From the NCBI RefSeq assembly GCF_004801285.1, contig NZ_SSNY01000002.1, forward strand, positions 310,001 to 374,000: a stretch of 64,000 bases of DNA, given 5' to 3'. Numbering within the stretch: the first letter of the stretch is position 1; each line of letters opens with the position of its first letter. Of this stretch, positions 26,798-35,922 are shown piece after piece. The stretch is from Ollibium composti (GTDB taxonomy: Bacteria > Pseudomonadota > Alphaproteobacteria > Rhizobiales > Rhizobiaceae). Under the pieces are notes generated by a model that worked only from the letters and a program-made list of their open reading frames with translations, was not told the origin of the DNA and searched no databases. The translations under genes were made by a program, and so were the position numbers.

Positions 26798-27304
26798 ATG
26801 CTCTCGGTACTGATCGATACCCTGGATGACGAGGAGGGCCTTGCCCGCACGCTCGCCTGCCTCGTCGGCGGCGCGGTGGAAGGCGTCGTGCGCGAAGTCA
26901 TCGTTCGCGACAACGGGTCGGGCGACGGCACACTCGCGGTCGCCGAACATGCCGGCTGCCATGTCGTGACCGGAGGGCTCGCCGCCGCCGTCGGCGCGGC
27001 CAGATCGGACTGGCTGCTGGTTCTCGAGCCCGGCGCCCGCCTCGAAAGCGGCTGGACGGACGAAGTCGCCGCCTATGTCGCCCACTCGTCCATGCCGGCG
27101 CGGTTTTCGCGTGCGTCCGGCTCGCGCGCGCCGTTCCTGTCGCGGCTCATGGCCCGCCCGGCGGCGCTGGCGCAGGGATTGCTGATCCCGAAGCGCCGGG
27201 CCATGGCTTCAAAGGCTGCCGACGCAGAAGCGCTGGCGCGTGGGCTGGCGATGAAGACGCTGCGCGCCGGGATATGGCCGGCGCTGGGGCGTCAGGGGCG
27301 CTGA
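26798..27304 (+). CDS. Small glycosyltransferase family 2-like protein
   Basis: The 168-residue protein begins like a GT-A glycosyltransferase (MLSVLIDTLDDEEGLARTL, then EVIVRDNGSGDGTLAVAE), but where family members have the metal-binding DxD it reads LLVLEPGARLESGW, and the acceptor half is nearly absent: the C-terminus is short and basic. It may be a reduced, possibly non-catalytic relative. Another in-frame ATG at 26696 overlaps the divergent radical SAM start codon; the ATG at 26798 is preferred because the fold begins there. Confidence 0.65.
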   Translation: MLSVLIDTLDDEEGLARTLACLVGGAVEGVVREVIVRDNGSGDGTLAVAEHAGCHVVTGGLAAAVGAARSDWLLVLEPGARLESGWTDEVAAYVAHSSMPARFSRASGSRAPFLSRLMARPAALAQGLLIPKRRAMASKAADAEALARGLAMKTLRAGIWPALGRQGR

Positions 27305-27313
27305 ATATTGATT

Positions 27314-28336
27314 TTAGACGGACGCGCCGGCGATCGAGCCGCGCACGACCAGGTCCACCGGCCAGACTTCGCCGCGCGCACCGTCCTCCAGGCCTGAGAT
27401 GCGCGCCGCCAGCCGTTCGGCGACGCGCGCGCCGGCGGCGCGGATGGAGGAGCGCGTCGTCGACAGCGGCACGGAAAAATTCTCCGGCTGCAGCCAGGTG
27501 AACACGTCGTCATGCGCCACCAGCGACAGGTCGCCGGGCACCGAAAGGCCGACGTCGCTGACCGCCCGTTGCACGCCGAGCGCCATGATGAGGCTCGAGC
27601 ACAGGATCGCGGTGGGCCGTCCGTCGCTCTCCAGCAGTCGCCGGGCGGCGCGGTAACCGTTCTCCTCCGTCATTGCCGACGAGACGACGGCCCGGTCTTC
27701 GAGCGCGAGCCCGCTGCCCGCCAGCGCCCGGCGCACGCCGCGCTCGCGATGGATGGCGAAGGTTTCGCGTATGTCACCGTTGATGAGGCCGATGCGCCGA
27801 TGGCCGAGCTGCACCAGAAGCCGCGTCGCCTCGTGGAAGGCGCCTTCGTTGTCAATGTCGATGAAGGGGTAGTCGGCGTCCAGCCCCTCGCTGCGGCCAT
27901 GCACGATGAAGGGCAAGGCAAGGGCGGCGAGCAGCGCCACCCGCCGGTCCTTCGGTCGCGGCGAGGAGACGTAGACGGCGTCGACCTGCCGGTTGGCGGC
28001 GATGCGCCGGTAGGTCGTTTCCTCGTCGTCGGCGTCGGCCGGCGAAAGCACAAGGTCGAGGTCGTGGCCGCGGGCGTAGTCGCCGAGCCCGGACAGGAAC
28101 TCGACGAAATGCGGATCGATGCTGACGGCTGCGCCTGTCGGCAGCACGTAGCCGATCATGCCGCTCTTACCGGTCGCCAGCCGCCGCGCGCTCGGGTTGG
28201 GCCGGTAGCCGTGCCGCTTGGCGGCGTCCATGACGCGCCGCCGCGTTTCCTCGTTGACCTCCGGATAGCCGTTCAGCGCCCGGCTTACCGTCGTCTGCGA
28301 AAGCTCCAGCATATGGGAGAGCTGTTTGAGGTTCAT
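27314..28336 (-). CDS. aglR: LacI-family regulator of alpha-glucoside utilisation (AglR-like)
   Basis: The 340-residue protein has an N-terminal LacI helix-turn-helix (MNLKQLSHMLELSQTTVSRALNGYPEVNEETRRRV) and a periplasmic-binding-protein-like sensor domain (about residues 60-335). It is divergent from aglEFGAK in the order known from Sinorhizobium, where AglR represses the operon. An AAAGCGCTTT palindrome lies 19 bp upstream of its ATG and a second one in front of aglE. The frame extends upstream to 28480, but the HTH starts at the ATG at 28336. Confidence 0.88.
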   Translation of the reverse strand: MNLKQLSHMLELSQTTVSRALNGYPEVNEETRRRVMDAAKRHGYRPNPSARRLATGKSGMIGYVLPTGAAVSIDPHFVEFLSGLGDYARGHDLDLVLSPADADDEETTYRRIAANRQVDAVYVSSPRPKDRRVALLAALALPFIVHGRSEGLDADYPFIDIDNEGAFHEATRLLVQLGHRRIGLINGDIRETFAIHRERGVRRALAGSGLALEDRAVVSSAMTEENGYRAARRLLESDGRPTAILCSSLIMALGVQRAVSDVGLSVPGDLSLVAHDDVFTWLQPENFSVPLSTTRSSIRAAGARVAERLAARISGLEDGARGEVWPVDLVVRGSIAGASV

Positions 28337-28354
28337 AGCTGCCTTCCGGACCTC

Positions 28355-28364
28355 AAAGCGCTTT
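28355..28364. promoter_or_regulatory. Putative AglR operator, aglR-proximal
   Basis: AAAGCGCTTT, a perfect palindrome with the central CG typical of LacI-family operators, 18 bp upstream of the aglR ATG. The position suits autoregulation. A longer copy lies at 28571-28582. Confidence 0.65.
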
Positions 28365-28691
28365 AAAACCATCGTCGCGACCTTGTCGGAATCGCGGCGC
28401 ACGTTTGTCGGACAATAGAGGTTGGGGGAGATTGTTTGAAGCCGTAATGCCTGCTGCATTGCCAAAAATCGGTGTTGCATCGCACATTTGAAATTTCAGG
28501 ATCAAATTAAATCGATTTATATTGCGACCTCTTGACTCGCCGGACTTTCGGTGGCGAGATGTGGATAAGCCAAAGCGCTTTGAATGACCGATCGAAAGGT
28601 TGCGGTTCCTTGACGTCGGGCGCGCAGTCGAAGCGCTGTCGGCGGCGGAATGGAGGTTCCGTCGGCAATTCTTTTCAAGGGAGGACTGCGA
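28365..28691. other. aglR-aglE divergent intergenic region
   Basis: This stretch of about 330 bp between the divergent genes holds no ORF that I would call a gene. It is AT-rich around 28480-28530. A CTTGAC box at 28531-28536 may be the -35 element of aglE (the matching -10, near 28554, is poor), and the second operator lies at 28571-28582. Confidence 0.6.
28571..28582. promoter_or_regulatory. Putative AglR operator, aglE-proximal
   Basis: CAAAGCGCTTTG is a perfect 12-bp palindrome 35 bp downstream of a CTTGAC box, where a repressor would block initiation or early elongation. It shares AAAGCGCTTT with the site at 28355-28364. Confidence 0.7.
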
Positions 28692-30047
28692 ATGAGAAAG
28701 ATGCTTTTGGCAGGCGTGGCCTTGGCCGCCCTCGCTCTCAGCGCACCCGCGCAGGCAGACTTGAAATTCAAGCCGGGCGAGGATGCCCGCTTCCATTGGG
28801 ACAATTACGAAGCGCTCAAGAAGGTCGATCTCAAGGGCGAGACGCTGACCATCTTCGGGCCGTGGCGCGGCGAGGACGAGGCGCTGGTGCGCTCCGTTCT
28901 GGATTATTTCACCGAAGCCACCGGCGTGACGCTCAAATACTCGTCCTCCGAGAATTACGAGCAGCAGATCGTCATCGACACGCAGGCCGGCAGCCCGCCC
29001 AATGTCGCCATCTTGCCGCAGCCCGGCCTGATCCAGGACCTCGCCTCCAAGGGCCTGCTCACCCCGCTCGGCGACGACGTCGCTGCCTTCGTCAAGGACA
29101 ATTACGGCGCCGGCCAGTCCTGGGTCGATCTCGGCACCTATGCCGGCAAGGATGGCGCCAAGGCTTTCTATGCCTTCCCCTACAAGGCGGACCTGAAATC
29201 GCTTGTCTGGTACTCGCCCGACAATTTCGACGAGGCCGGCTACGAAGTGCCGACCACCTGGGAAGACATGATGAAGCTGTCGGACAAGATCGTCGCCGAC
29301 GGCGGCACGCCCTGGTGCATCGGGCTGGGGTCCGGCGGCGCCACCGGCTGGCCGGGTACCGACTGGGTCGAGGACATCATGCTGCGCACCCAGGCGCCGG
29401 ACGTCTACGACAAGTGGACGAAGAACGAGATTCCGTTCAACGACCCGGCAGTCGTCAATGCGTTGCAGATCTTCGCCGACATCGCCACCAACGACAAATA
29501 TGTCGACGGCGGCCATGCGGCGGTCGCCGCGACCGACTTCCGCGACAGCCCCAAGGGCCTCTTCACGGTGCCGCCGAAGTGCTACATGCACCGCCAGGCG
29601 TCCTTCATCTCTTCCTTCTTCCCGGAGGGCACCAAGCTCGGCACCGATGCCGACTTCTTCTACCTGCCGCCGATGGCTTCCAAGCCCGATCTCGGCAAGC
29701 CGGTTCTGGGTGCCGGCACCTTCGCCATGATCACCAAGGACTCCAAGGCTGCACGCGAGTTTATCAAGTTCCTCGAAATGCCGCTCGCGCATGAGATCTG
29801 GATGGCGCAGTCGGGCCTTTTGACCCCGCTCAAGACGGTCAATCAGGACGCCTACGCCAACGAGCAACTGAAGAAGCAGGGCGAAATCCTCACCAGCGCC
29901 ACCACCTTCCGCTTCGACGGCTCGGACCTGATGCCCGGCAAGATCGGGGCCGGCGCCTTCTGGACCGGCATGGTCGATCTCGTCGGCGGCAAGCCGGCCA
30001 AGGATGTCGCCACCGATATCCAGAAGAGCTGGGACGCCATCAAGTAG
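28692..30047 (+). CDS. aglE: Alpha-glucoside ABC transporter substrate-binding protein
   Basis: A 451-residue extracellular solute-binding protein family 1 member with a signal peptide (MRKMLLAGVALAALALSAPAQA). The mature part starts DLKFKPGEDARFHWDNYEALK and holds ETLTIFGPWRGEDEALVRSVLDYF, as in AglE. AglE binds sucrose, maltose, trehalose and related alpha-glucosides in the periplasm. The ATG at 28692 follows GGGAGGA; upstream in-frame codons from 28650 are not part of the signal peptide. It is separated from aglF by a 182-bp inverted-repeat element. Confidence 0.93.
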   Translation: MRKMLLAGVALAALALSAPAQADLKFKPGEDARFHWDNYEALKKVDLKGETLTIFGPWRGEDEALVRSVLDYFTEATGVTLKYSSSENYEQQIVIDTQAGSPPNVAILPQPGLIQDLASKGLLTPLGDDVAAFVKDNYGAGQSWVDLGTYAGKDGAKAFYAFPYKADLKSLVWYSPDNFDEAGYEVPTTWEDMMKLSDKIVADGGTPWCIGLGSGGATGWPGTDWVEDIMLRTQAPDVYDKWTKNEIPFNDPAVVNALQIFADIATNDKYVDGGHAAVAATDFRDSPKGLFTVPPKCYMHRQASFISSFFPEGTKLGTDADFFYLPPMASKPDLGKPVLGAGTFAMITKDSKAAREFIKFLEMPLAHEIWMAQSGLLTPLKTVNQDAYANEQLKKQGEILTSATTFRFDGSDLMPGKIGAGAFWTGMVDLVGGKPAKDVATDIQKSWDAIK

Positions 30048-30072
30048 GCGGCGCAAAGGCGCATCCTCCCAA

Positions 30073-30254
30073 GCCGGCGCTGCCCCTCACCTGCCTGCCG
30101 GCATCCTCTCCCCGTGAACGGGGAGAGGGGGCGCTGTCATCGCAGCTTTCGCCAAGCCTCAACGGCGGAATTTGGGCGGCAAGGTTGCGGCAATCCTTCC
30201 TCTCCCCGTTCACGGGGAGAGGATGCCGGCAGGCAGGTGAGGGGCGGCGCCGGC
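30073..30254. repeat. 56-bp inverted repeat element between aglE and aglF
   Basis: Left arm 30073-30128 and right arm 30199-30254 are reverse complements over 56 bp with one mismatch, around a 70-bp core. Each arm ends in an inner palindrome, CCTCTCCCCG-TGAA-CGGGGAGAGG. The transcript would form a very stable hairpin after aglE. This CTCTCCCC-type palindrome is abundant in rhizobial genomes. Confidence 0.9.
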
Positions 30255-30320
30255 ATTTGCAGGCAAACAGAAGCAGACTGCAGCCTCCGTATAGATTGGT
30301 CCGCATGAGGGGAGGGAATT

Positions 30321-31334
30321 ATGGCATCGCAGATTTTCTCTGCCGTTCTCGTCATCGTCATCGGGGTGGGCGGTTGCGTCGCCTATTTCTGGGGTGCCAA
30401 CAAGCTGCTCGACCTGGTCTTTCCGGCGCACGGCGTCAGCGGCGGCGCGGCCGTCGACAATCTGCGCCGGCAGGGGCTGATCCGGCCGTGGCTGTTCATC
30501 GGCCCGGCCATGCTGATCCTCATCGTCTACCTGATCTATCCGGTGATCGACACGCTGTGGCTGTCCTTCCATGACCGCGGCGGCCAGAACTTCATCGGCC
30601 TCGCCAATTACGAATGGGCATTCGGCGACCGCGAGTTCCGCAACTCCATCCTCAACAACGTGCTGTGGCTCGCCGTCGTGCCGGCCGCCTGTACCTTCCT
30701 CGGCCTGATCATCGCCGTGCTCACCGACCGCATCTGGTGGGGCACCATCGCCAAGAGCCTGATCTTCCTGCCGCTCGCCATCTCCTTCGTCGGCGCCTCG
30801 GTGATCTGGAAGTTCATCTACGAGTACAAGGGCGAGGGCCAGACGCAGATCGGCATCCTCAACGCCATCGTCACCGGCCTCGGCGGCGACCCGCATGTGT
30901 GGATATCGATCCCCTTCTGGAACAACTTCTTCCTGATGGTCATCCTGATCTGGATTCAGACGGGCTTCGCCATGGTGATCCTGTCCTCGGCGCTGCGCGG
31001 CATTCCCGAGGAGACGATAGAGGCGGCGGTGATCGACGGCGCCAATCCTTTCCAGATCTTCTGGAAGATCATGGTGCCGCAGATATGGGGCACCATCGCC
31101 GTGGTGTGGACCACCATCACCATCCTGGTGCTGAAGGTCTTCGACATCGTGCTCACCATGACCAACGGCCAGTGGAACAGCCAGGTTCTCGCCAACCTGA
31201 TGTTCGACTGGATGTTCCGCGGCGGCGGCGACTTCGGCCGCGGCGCCACCATCGCCATCATCATCATGATCGCCGTCATTCCCATCATGGTCTGGAACAT
31301 CCGCCAGGCCAACAAGGAAACGGGAGGGCACTGA
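30321..31334 (+). CDS. aglF: Alpha-glucoside ABC transporter permease
   Basis: A 337-residue inner-membrane permease of the MalF type. An N-terminal pair of helices precedes the standard six-helix core, and the EAA loop that contacts the ATPase reads EETIEAAVIDGANPFQIFWKI near residue 240. It pairs with AglG, 1 nt downstream (start at 31336), and with AglK. ATG at 30321 follows GAGGGAGGG. Confidence 0.94.
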   Translation: MASQIFSAVLVIVIGVGGCVAYFWGANKLLDLVFPAHGVSGGAAVDNLRRQGLIRPWLFIGPAMLILIVYLIYPVIDTLWLSFHDRGGQNFIGLANYEWAFGDREFRNSILNNVLWLAVVPAACTFLGLIIAVLTDRIWWGTIAKSLIFLPLAISFVGASVIWKFIYEYKGEGQTQIGILNAIVTGLGGDPHVWISIPFWNNFFLMVILIWIQTGFAMVILSSALRGIPEETIEAAVIDGANPFQIFWKIMVPQIWGTIAVVWTTITILVLKVFDIVLTMTNGQWNSQVLANLMFDWMFRGGGDFGRGATIAIIIMIAVIPIMVWNIRQANKETGGH

Positions 31335-31335
31335 G

Positions 31336-32490
31336 ATGGCGGGTTCAAGCGGGAAGTCCGTGGTCGGCCGCTTCGGCGTCCACCTCGCCGTGCTGTTCTT
31401 CGTCGCCCTGTGGACGGTGCCGACGCTCGGTATCCTCGTCTCCTCGCTGCGCGACAAGGACCAGATCATCGCCTCCGGCTGGTGGACGGCGCTCACCTCC
31501 TCCACGCGCACCGAGGCCGGACGCCTCGGCACCGCCGCCGATCAGGTCGAGAAGGACGGCAGGTTCCAGATCGCCGGCAACCTGTTCGAGGAGGGTGAAT
31601 CCCGCAAGATCACCGCCTTTGGCACGCGCTCGCAGGAGCCGACCAGGTACAAGGCCGGCGAGGTCGCCGACCTCGGCGACGGCGAGACCTTGCAGGTCAA
31701 CGAGGACGGCTCATACGTCTATGCCTCACCCAAGGCGTTCGAGGGCGAGCGCGGCCGCCGCGTCTATTATTCCGCCTCCTCGCCGCCGAAATTCACCACG
31801 CAGAACTACCGCACGGTGCTGTTTTCCGAAGGCATCGGCCGCTCCTTCCTGAATTCGCTGACGGTAACGATCCCGGCGACCGTCATCCCCATCCTGATCG
31901 CCGCTTTCGCCGCCTACGCGCTGGCCTGGATGCGGTTTCCGGGCAGGGCGCTGCTGATCGCCGTCATCATCGGCCTGCTCGTCGTGCCCTTGCAGATGTC
32001 GCTGATCCCGCTGTTGAAGCTCTACAACGGCGTCGGCACCTTCTTCGGCGTGCCGTCGAAGACCTATCTCGGCATCTGGCTGGCGCATACCGGCTTCGGC
32101 CTGCCCTTCGCCATCTACCTGCTGCGCTCCTACATCGCCGGCCTGCCGCGCGAGATCATGGAATCGGCGCGCATCGACGGCGCCAGCGACTTCGAGATCT
32201 TCGTCAAGATCGTGCTGCCGCTGTCCTTCCCGGTGCTCGCCTCCTTCGCCATCTTCCAGTTCCTGTGGGTATGGAACGATCTGCTGGTGGCGATGGTTTT
32301 CCTCGGAACCGAAGCGGACCAGATCGTGCTCACCGCCAAGCTCAACGCGTTGCTGGGCTCGCGCGGCGGCGACTGGGAGATCCTGACGACCTCGGCCTTC
32401 GTCACCATCATCGTGCCGTTGATCGTCTTCTTCTCGCTGCAACGCTACTTCGTGCGCGGCCTGCTGGCCGGCTCGGTGAAAGGAGGCTGA
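31336..32490 (+). CDS. aglG: Alpha-glucoside ABC transporter permease
   Basis: A 384-residue MalG-type permease. An unusually large periplasmic insertion (about residues 45-155, hydrophilic, with YKAGEVADLGDGETLQVNEDG) sits between the first and second helices; AglG proteins have this insertion, most MalG relatives do not. The EAA loop is PREIMESARIDGASDFEIFVKI (about 275-296). It abuts aglF and is followed after 2 nt by aglA. Confidence 0.94.
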   Translation: MAGSSGKSVVGRFGVHLAVLFFVALWTVPTLGILVSSLRDKDQIIASGWWTALTSSTRTEAGRLGTAADQVEKDGRFQIAGNLFEEGESRKITAFGTRSQEPTRYKAGEVADLGDGETLQVNEDGSYVYASPKAFEGERGRRVYYSASSPPKFTTQNYRTVLFSEGIGRSFLNSLTVTIPATVIPILIAAFAAYALAWMRFPGRALLIAVIIGLLVVPLQMSLIPLLKLYNGVGTFFGVPSKTYLGIWLAHTGFGLPFAIYLLRSYIAGLPREIMESARIDGASDFEIFVKIVLPLSFPVLASFAIFQFLWVWNDLLVAMVFLGTEADQIVLTAKLNALLGSRGGDWEILTTSAFVTIIVPLIVFFSLQRYFVRGLLAGSVKGG

Positions 32491-32492
32491 TC

Positions 32493-34160
32493 ATGCAAAC
32501 CGCCCTGCGCAAGGCCGAGAACCCGATGCCCGCCGTCGACCGCGACTGGTGGCGCGGTTGCGTCATCTACCAGATCTATCCGCGCAGCTTCCAGGACACC
32601 GACGGCGACGGCATCGGCGACCTGAAAGGCATCACGCAAAGGCTCGGCTACATCGCCTCGCTCGGCGCCGACGCCATCTGGATATCGCCCTTCTTCAAGT
32701 CGCCGATGAAGGACTTCGGCTACGATGTCAGCGATTATTGCGACGTCGACCCGATGTTCGGGACGCTCGCCGATTTCGATGCGCTGGTGGCCGAGGCGCA
32801 CAGGCTGGGCCTCAAGGTGATGATCGACGAGGTGCTGTCGCACACCGCCGACAACCATCCCTGGTTCGTTGAAAGCCGGACAAGCCGCGATAACCCCAAA
32901 TCGGACTGGTACGTCTGGGCCGACGCGAAGCCGGATGGTACGCCGCCCAACAACTGGCTGTCGATCTTCGGCGGCTCGGCCTGGCAGTGGGACACGCGCC
33001 GCCAGCAATATTACCTGCACAATTTCCTGTCCGAGCAGCCGGACCTGAATTTCCACAACGGCGAAGTGCAGGACGCGCTGCTCGATATAACCCGTTTCTG
33101 GCTGGAGCGCGGGGTGGACGGCTTCCGCCTCGACACCATTAACTTCTATTTCCACTCCGAGGGGCTGGAAGACAATCCGGCGCTGCCGCCGGAAGAGCGC
33201 AACGACCAGACGGCGCCGGCCGTGAATCCCTACAACTATCAGGACCATCTCTACGACAAGAGCCGGCCGGAGAACCTCGGCTTCCTCGAGCGTTTTCGCG
33301 CTTTGCTGGATGAATACCCGGCTGCCGCCGCGGTCGGCGAGGTCGGCGATTCGCAGCGCGGACTTGAAGTGGTCGCCGCCTACACCGAAGGCGGCAGGCG
33401 CGTGCAGATGTGCTATGCCTTCGATTTCCTCGCGCCGGAAAAGATCAGCGCGCCGAAGGTGCGTCAGGTCTTGCAGGAGTTCGGCCGCGTCGCGAGCGAC
33501 GGTTGGTCGTGCTGGGCCTTTTCCAACCACGACGTCAAGCGCCATGCCTCGCGCTGGGCCGCCAACGAACCCGATCCCACCGCCTATCTCAAGGTTGTCT
33601 CGGCGCTGCTGATGTCGTTGCGCGGGTCCGTCTGCCTCTACCAGGGCGACGAACTGGGGCTGACCGAAGCCGACCTCGCCTTCGAGGACCTGCAGGACCC
33701 CTACGGCATCCGCTTCTGGCCGGAATTCAAGGGCCGCGACGGTTGCCGCACCCCGATGGTGTGGCAAAGCCGAGCGAAGAACGGCGGTTTTTCGAGTGCG
33801 AAACCGTGGCTGCCGGTGCCGGCCGAACATCTGGCCAAGGCGGTCGATGCGCAACAGGGCGACGAGAACTCGCTACTGGAGCATTATCGTCGCTTCCTCG
33901 CTTTCCGCCGTTTCCATCCGGCGCTGGTGAAGGGCGACATCGATTTCCTGCCGAGCGACGGCGATACCGTCGCCTTTACGCGCGGCGAGGGCAACGAACG
34001 GCTGGTCTGCGTCTTCAACCTCGGCGGCAAGGCGGCCGAGGTCGATCTCGGCGCCAGCCTGACGGCGCAGCCGGTCTCGGGCCATGGCTTTGCCGGCGAG
34101 GCCGCCTCGGGGCGCGTGAAGCTCGGCGGCTACGGCGCGTGGTTCGGGCGTCTCGCCTGA
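32493..34160 (+). CDS. aglA: Alpha-glucosidase (GH13)
   Basis: The 555-residue cytoplasmic enzyme hydrolyses imported alpha-glucosides. GH13 landmarks are IYPRSFQDTDGDGIGDLKGI, the FRLDTINFYF segment with the nucleophile Asp, AAVGEVGDS with the acid/base Glu, and SNHDVKRHAS with the transition-state-stabilising Asp. It starts at the ATG at 32493, 2 nt after aglG, with AAAGGAGG upstream, so it is translated in step with the transporter. No signal peptide is visible. Confidence 0.95.
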   Translation: MQTALRKAENPMPAVDRDWWRGCVIYQIYPRSFQDTDGDGIGDLKGITQRLGYIASLGADAIWISPFFKSPMKDFGYDVSDYCDVDPMFGTLADFDALVAEAHRLGLKVMIDEVLSHTADNHPWFVESRTSRDNPKSDWYVWADAKPDGTPPNNWLSIFGGSAWQWDTRRQQYYLHNFLSEQPDLNFHNGEVQDALLDITRFWLERGVDGFRLDTINFYFHSEGLEDNPALPPEERNDQTAPAVNPYNYQDHLYDKSRPENLGFLERFRALLDEYPAAAAVGEVGDSQRGLEVVAAYTEGGRRVQMCYAFDFLAPEKISAPKVRQVLQEFGRVASDGWSCWAFSNHDVKRHASRWAANEPDPTAYLKVVSALLMSLRGSVCLYQGDELGLTEADLAFEDLQDPYGIRFWPEFKGRDGCRTPMVWQSRAKNGGFSSAKPWLPVPAEHLAKAVDAQQGDENSLLEHYRRFLAFRRFHPALVKGDIDFLPSDGDTVAFTRGEGNERLVCVFNLGGKAAEVDLGASLTAQPVSGHGFAGEAASGRVKLGGYGAWFGRLA

Positions 34161-34190
34161 CCGGACAAGAGATCAAGAGGGAGGGAAATC

Positions 34191-35306
34191 ATGGCCGATC
34201 TGACGCTCAGGCAGGTGAAGAAATCCTACGGCAACGTGCATGTCCTTCACGGCATCGACCTCGACATCAGGTCGGGCGAGTTCATCGTCTTCGTCGGCCC
34301 GTCCGGCTGCGGCAAGTCGACCTTGCTGCGCACCATCGCCGGGCTGGAGGAAATCACGTCGGGCGAGTTGAAGATCGACGGCCAGGTGGTCAACGACGTG
34401 CCGCCGTCGAAGCGCGGCATCGCCATGGTGTTCCAGTCCTACGCGCTCTATCCGCACATGACCGTCTACGACAACATGGCCTTCGGCATGAAGATCGCCC
34501 GCGAGGACAAGGCCGAGATCGACCGCCGCGTGAAGCAGGCGGCCGAGATCCTGCAACTGACCAAATATCTCGACCGTCTGCCGCGCGCCATGTCCGGCGG
34601 CCAGCGCCAGCGCGTCGCCATCGGCCGCGCCATCGTGCGCAATCCAAAGGTCTTCCTGTTCGACGAGCCGCTGTCGAATCTCGATGCCGCACTGCGCGTG
34701 GCGACACGCATCGAGATCGCCAAGCTGAAGGAATCCATGCCCGAGACGACGATGATCTACGTCACCCACGATCAGGTCGAGGCGATGACGCTGGCGGACC
34801 GCATCGTCGTATTGAAAGACGGGCATGTCGAGCAGGTCGGCACGCCGATGGATCTCTACAAGAAGCCCGGCAACCTGTTCGTGGCGCAGTTCATCGGCTC
34901 GCCCGCCATGAACGTGCTGCCGGCCACCATCGAGCGGCCGGGCTCGCCGACGGCGGCGCGGCTGGCGGCCGAGACGGTGGCTCATGTGCCGATCGCCACG
35001 CCGGCTTCGGCCAAGGGCGAGACGGTGAGCTTCGGCGTGCGGCCGGAGGACCTGTTCGTGACCGAGGACCCCGACAACACATTGTTTCGTGGGCAGGTGG
35101 ACTACATCGAGCAGCTTGGCGAGGTGCAGCTTGTCTATATCGACATCGGCCACGGCGGCCAGCCGCTGACAGCCAAGCTGCCCGGTAGTGCCGAGGTCAG
35201 GCGCGGTGAAACGATCCGGTTGGCGGCTCATCCCGCCGACCTGCACATCTTCGATCAGGACGGCCGCTCGTTCCTGCACAAGGAGCCGGCGGCCGAAGCG
35301 GCCTGA
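34191..35306 (+). CDS. aglK: Alpha-glucoside ABC transporter ATP-binding protein (UgpC/MalK type)
   Basis: The 371-residue ATPase has Walker A GPSGCGKSTLLR (about residue 36), the signature SGGQRQRVAIGRAI, Walker B VFLFDEPLSNLD and the switch histidine in YVTHDQVEAMTLADR, followed by a MalK-type TOBE regulatory domain (about 290-360). It energises AglF/AglG and is last in the operon, before the palindrome at 35372-35400. ATG at 34191 follows GAGGGAGGG. Confidence 0.96.
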   Translation: MADLTLRQVKKSYGNVHVLHGIDLDIRSGEFIVFVGPSGCGKSTLLRTIAGLEEITSGELKIDGQVVNDVPPSKRGIAMVFQSYALYPHMTVYDNMAFGMKIAREDKAEIDRRVKQAAEILQLTKYLDRLPRAMSGGQRQRVAIGRAIVRNPKVFLFDEPLSNLDAALRVATRIEIAKLKESMPETTMIYVTHDQVEAMTLADRIVVLKDGHVEQVGTPMDLYKKPGNLFVAQFIGSPAMNVLPATIERPGSPTAARLAAETVAHVPIATPASAKGETVSFGVRPEDLFVTEDPDNTLFRGQVDYIEQLGEVQLVYIDIGHGGQPLTAKLPGSAEVRRGETIRLAAHPADLHIFDQDGRSFLHKEPAAEAA

Positions 35307-35371
35307 GCGGTGGTTCCGAACCTGTGCTTCGTTCTGGAAACTGGTGTCCCGACGGGGACGAGCTGAAAAAT

Positions 35372-35400
35372 AAAGAGCGGCGGGCATGCCCGCCGCTCTT
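35372..35400. terminator. Bidirectional terminator between aglK and the small exported-protein gene
   Basis: AAGAGCGGCGGGCA / TGCCCGCCGCTCTT is a perfect 28-bp palindrome (35373-35400). Read on the minus strand it is followed by a T-rich tract (TTTATTTTT), so it is a good intrinsic terminator for the convergent small gene, and it also ends the agl transcript. Confidence 0.85.
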
Positions 35401-35421
35401 GGTGTCATGCAGGGCCGAACC

Positions 35422-35667
35422 TTAGCGGTTGCCGAAGTCCCGATGGCCCGTCCTGACGTCATAGATGTTCTGCTCGGCGATCGTGTTGGCGGGGGCCAGC
35501 ACCTTGACGGCCGGCGCCTCATTCCCGATGGACGAGGTACGGACGTTGTCCAGCTTCTGCTGCTGGGCGATGACGTTGATGTCCGTGCCGCTGTCGGTCG
35601 GGCTTTCGGCGAAAGCCGCACCGGTCAGGGTCAAAACGGCAGCGGTAGCAAGAGCGATCTTCTTCAT
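35422..35667 (-). CDS. Small exported protein, resembling the DUF680 group
   Basis: The 81-residue protein has a signal peptide (MKKIALATAAVLTLTGAAFA, cleavage expected after residue 20) and a mature part of about 60 residues containing NVRTSSIGNEAPAVKVLAPA. Length, leader and the TSSIG-type motif recall the small DUF680 proteins abundant in mesorhizobia, but this is from memory and not certain. The function is unknown. GGAG lies about 9 nt before the ATG at 35667. A regulatory region of nearly 390 bp lies upstream. Confidence 0.75.
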   Translation of the reverse strand: MKKIALATAAVLTLTGAAFAESPTDSGTDINVIAQQQKLDNVRTSSIGNEAPAVKVLAPANTIAEQNIYDVRTGHRDFGNR

Positions 35668-35922
35668 TTTAAGGTACTCCAAATTTGAATTTTCCGTCCG
35701 TCTGCGGCGTGTCCTGGGAGGAATTTGCGTCGTTCGGACAGCCCCGATCTGGGGGCTCGAAACGGCGGTTTCCAATCACGAAAATGTTCCGGCTGGACCA
35801 TGAATCCCGGCCTTGAAACCAGGTAGTAGCTGCTGGTGCCACAATTTTCCGGTGTGATATCAATCGATTGAAAACGAATGCGCTGGCCGATACGCGAAAG
35901 CATACCTTGCCCGCCGTTCATA

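Noticed and set aside
28353-30056. A 567-codon minus-strand frame over aglE
   Set aside because: Antisense to a clear binding protein with signal peptide and family motifs; the translation shows no family features.
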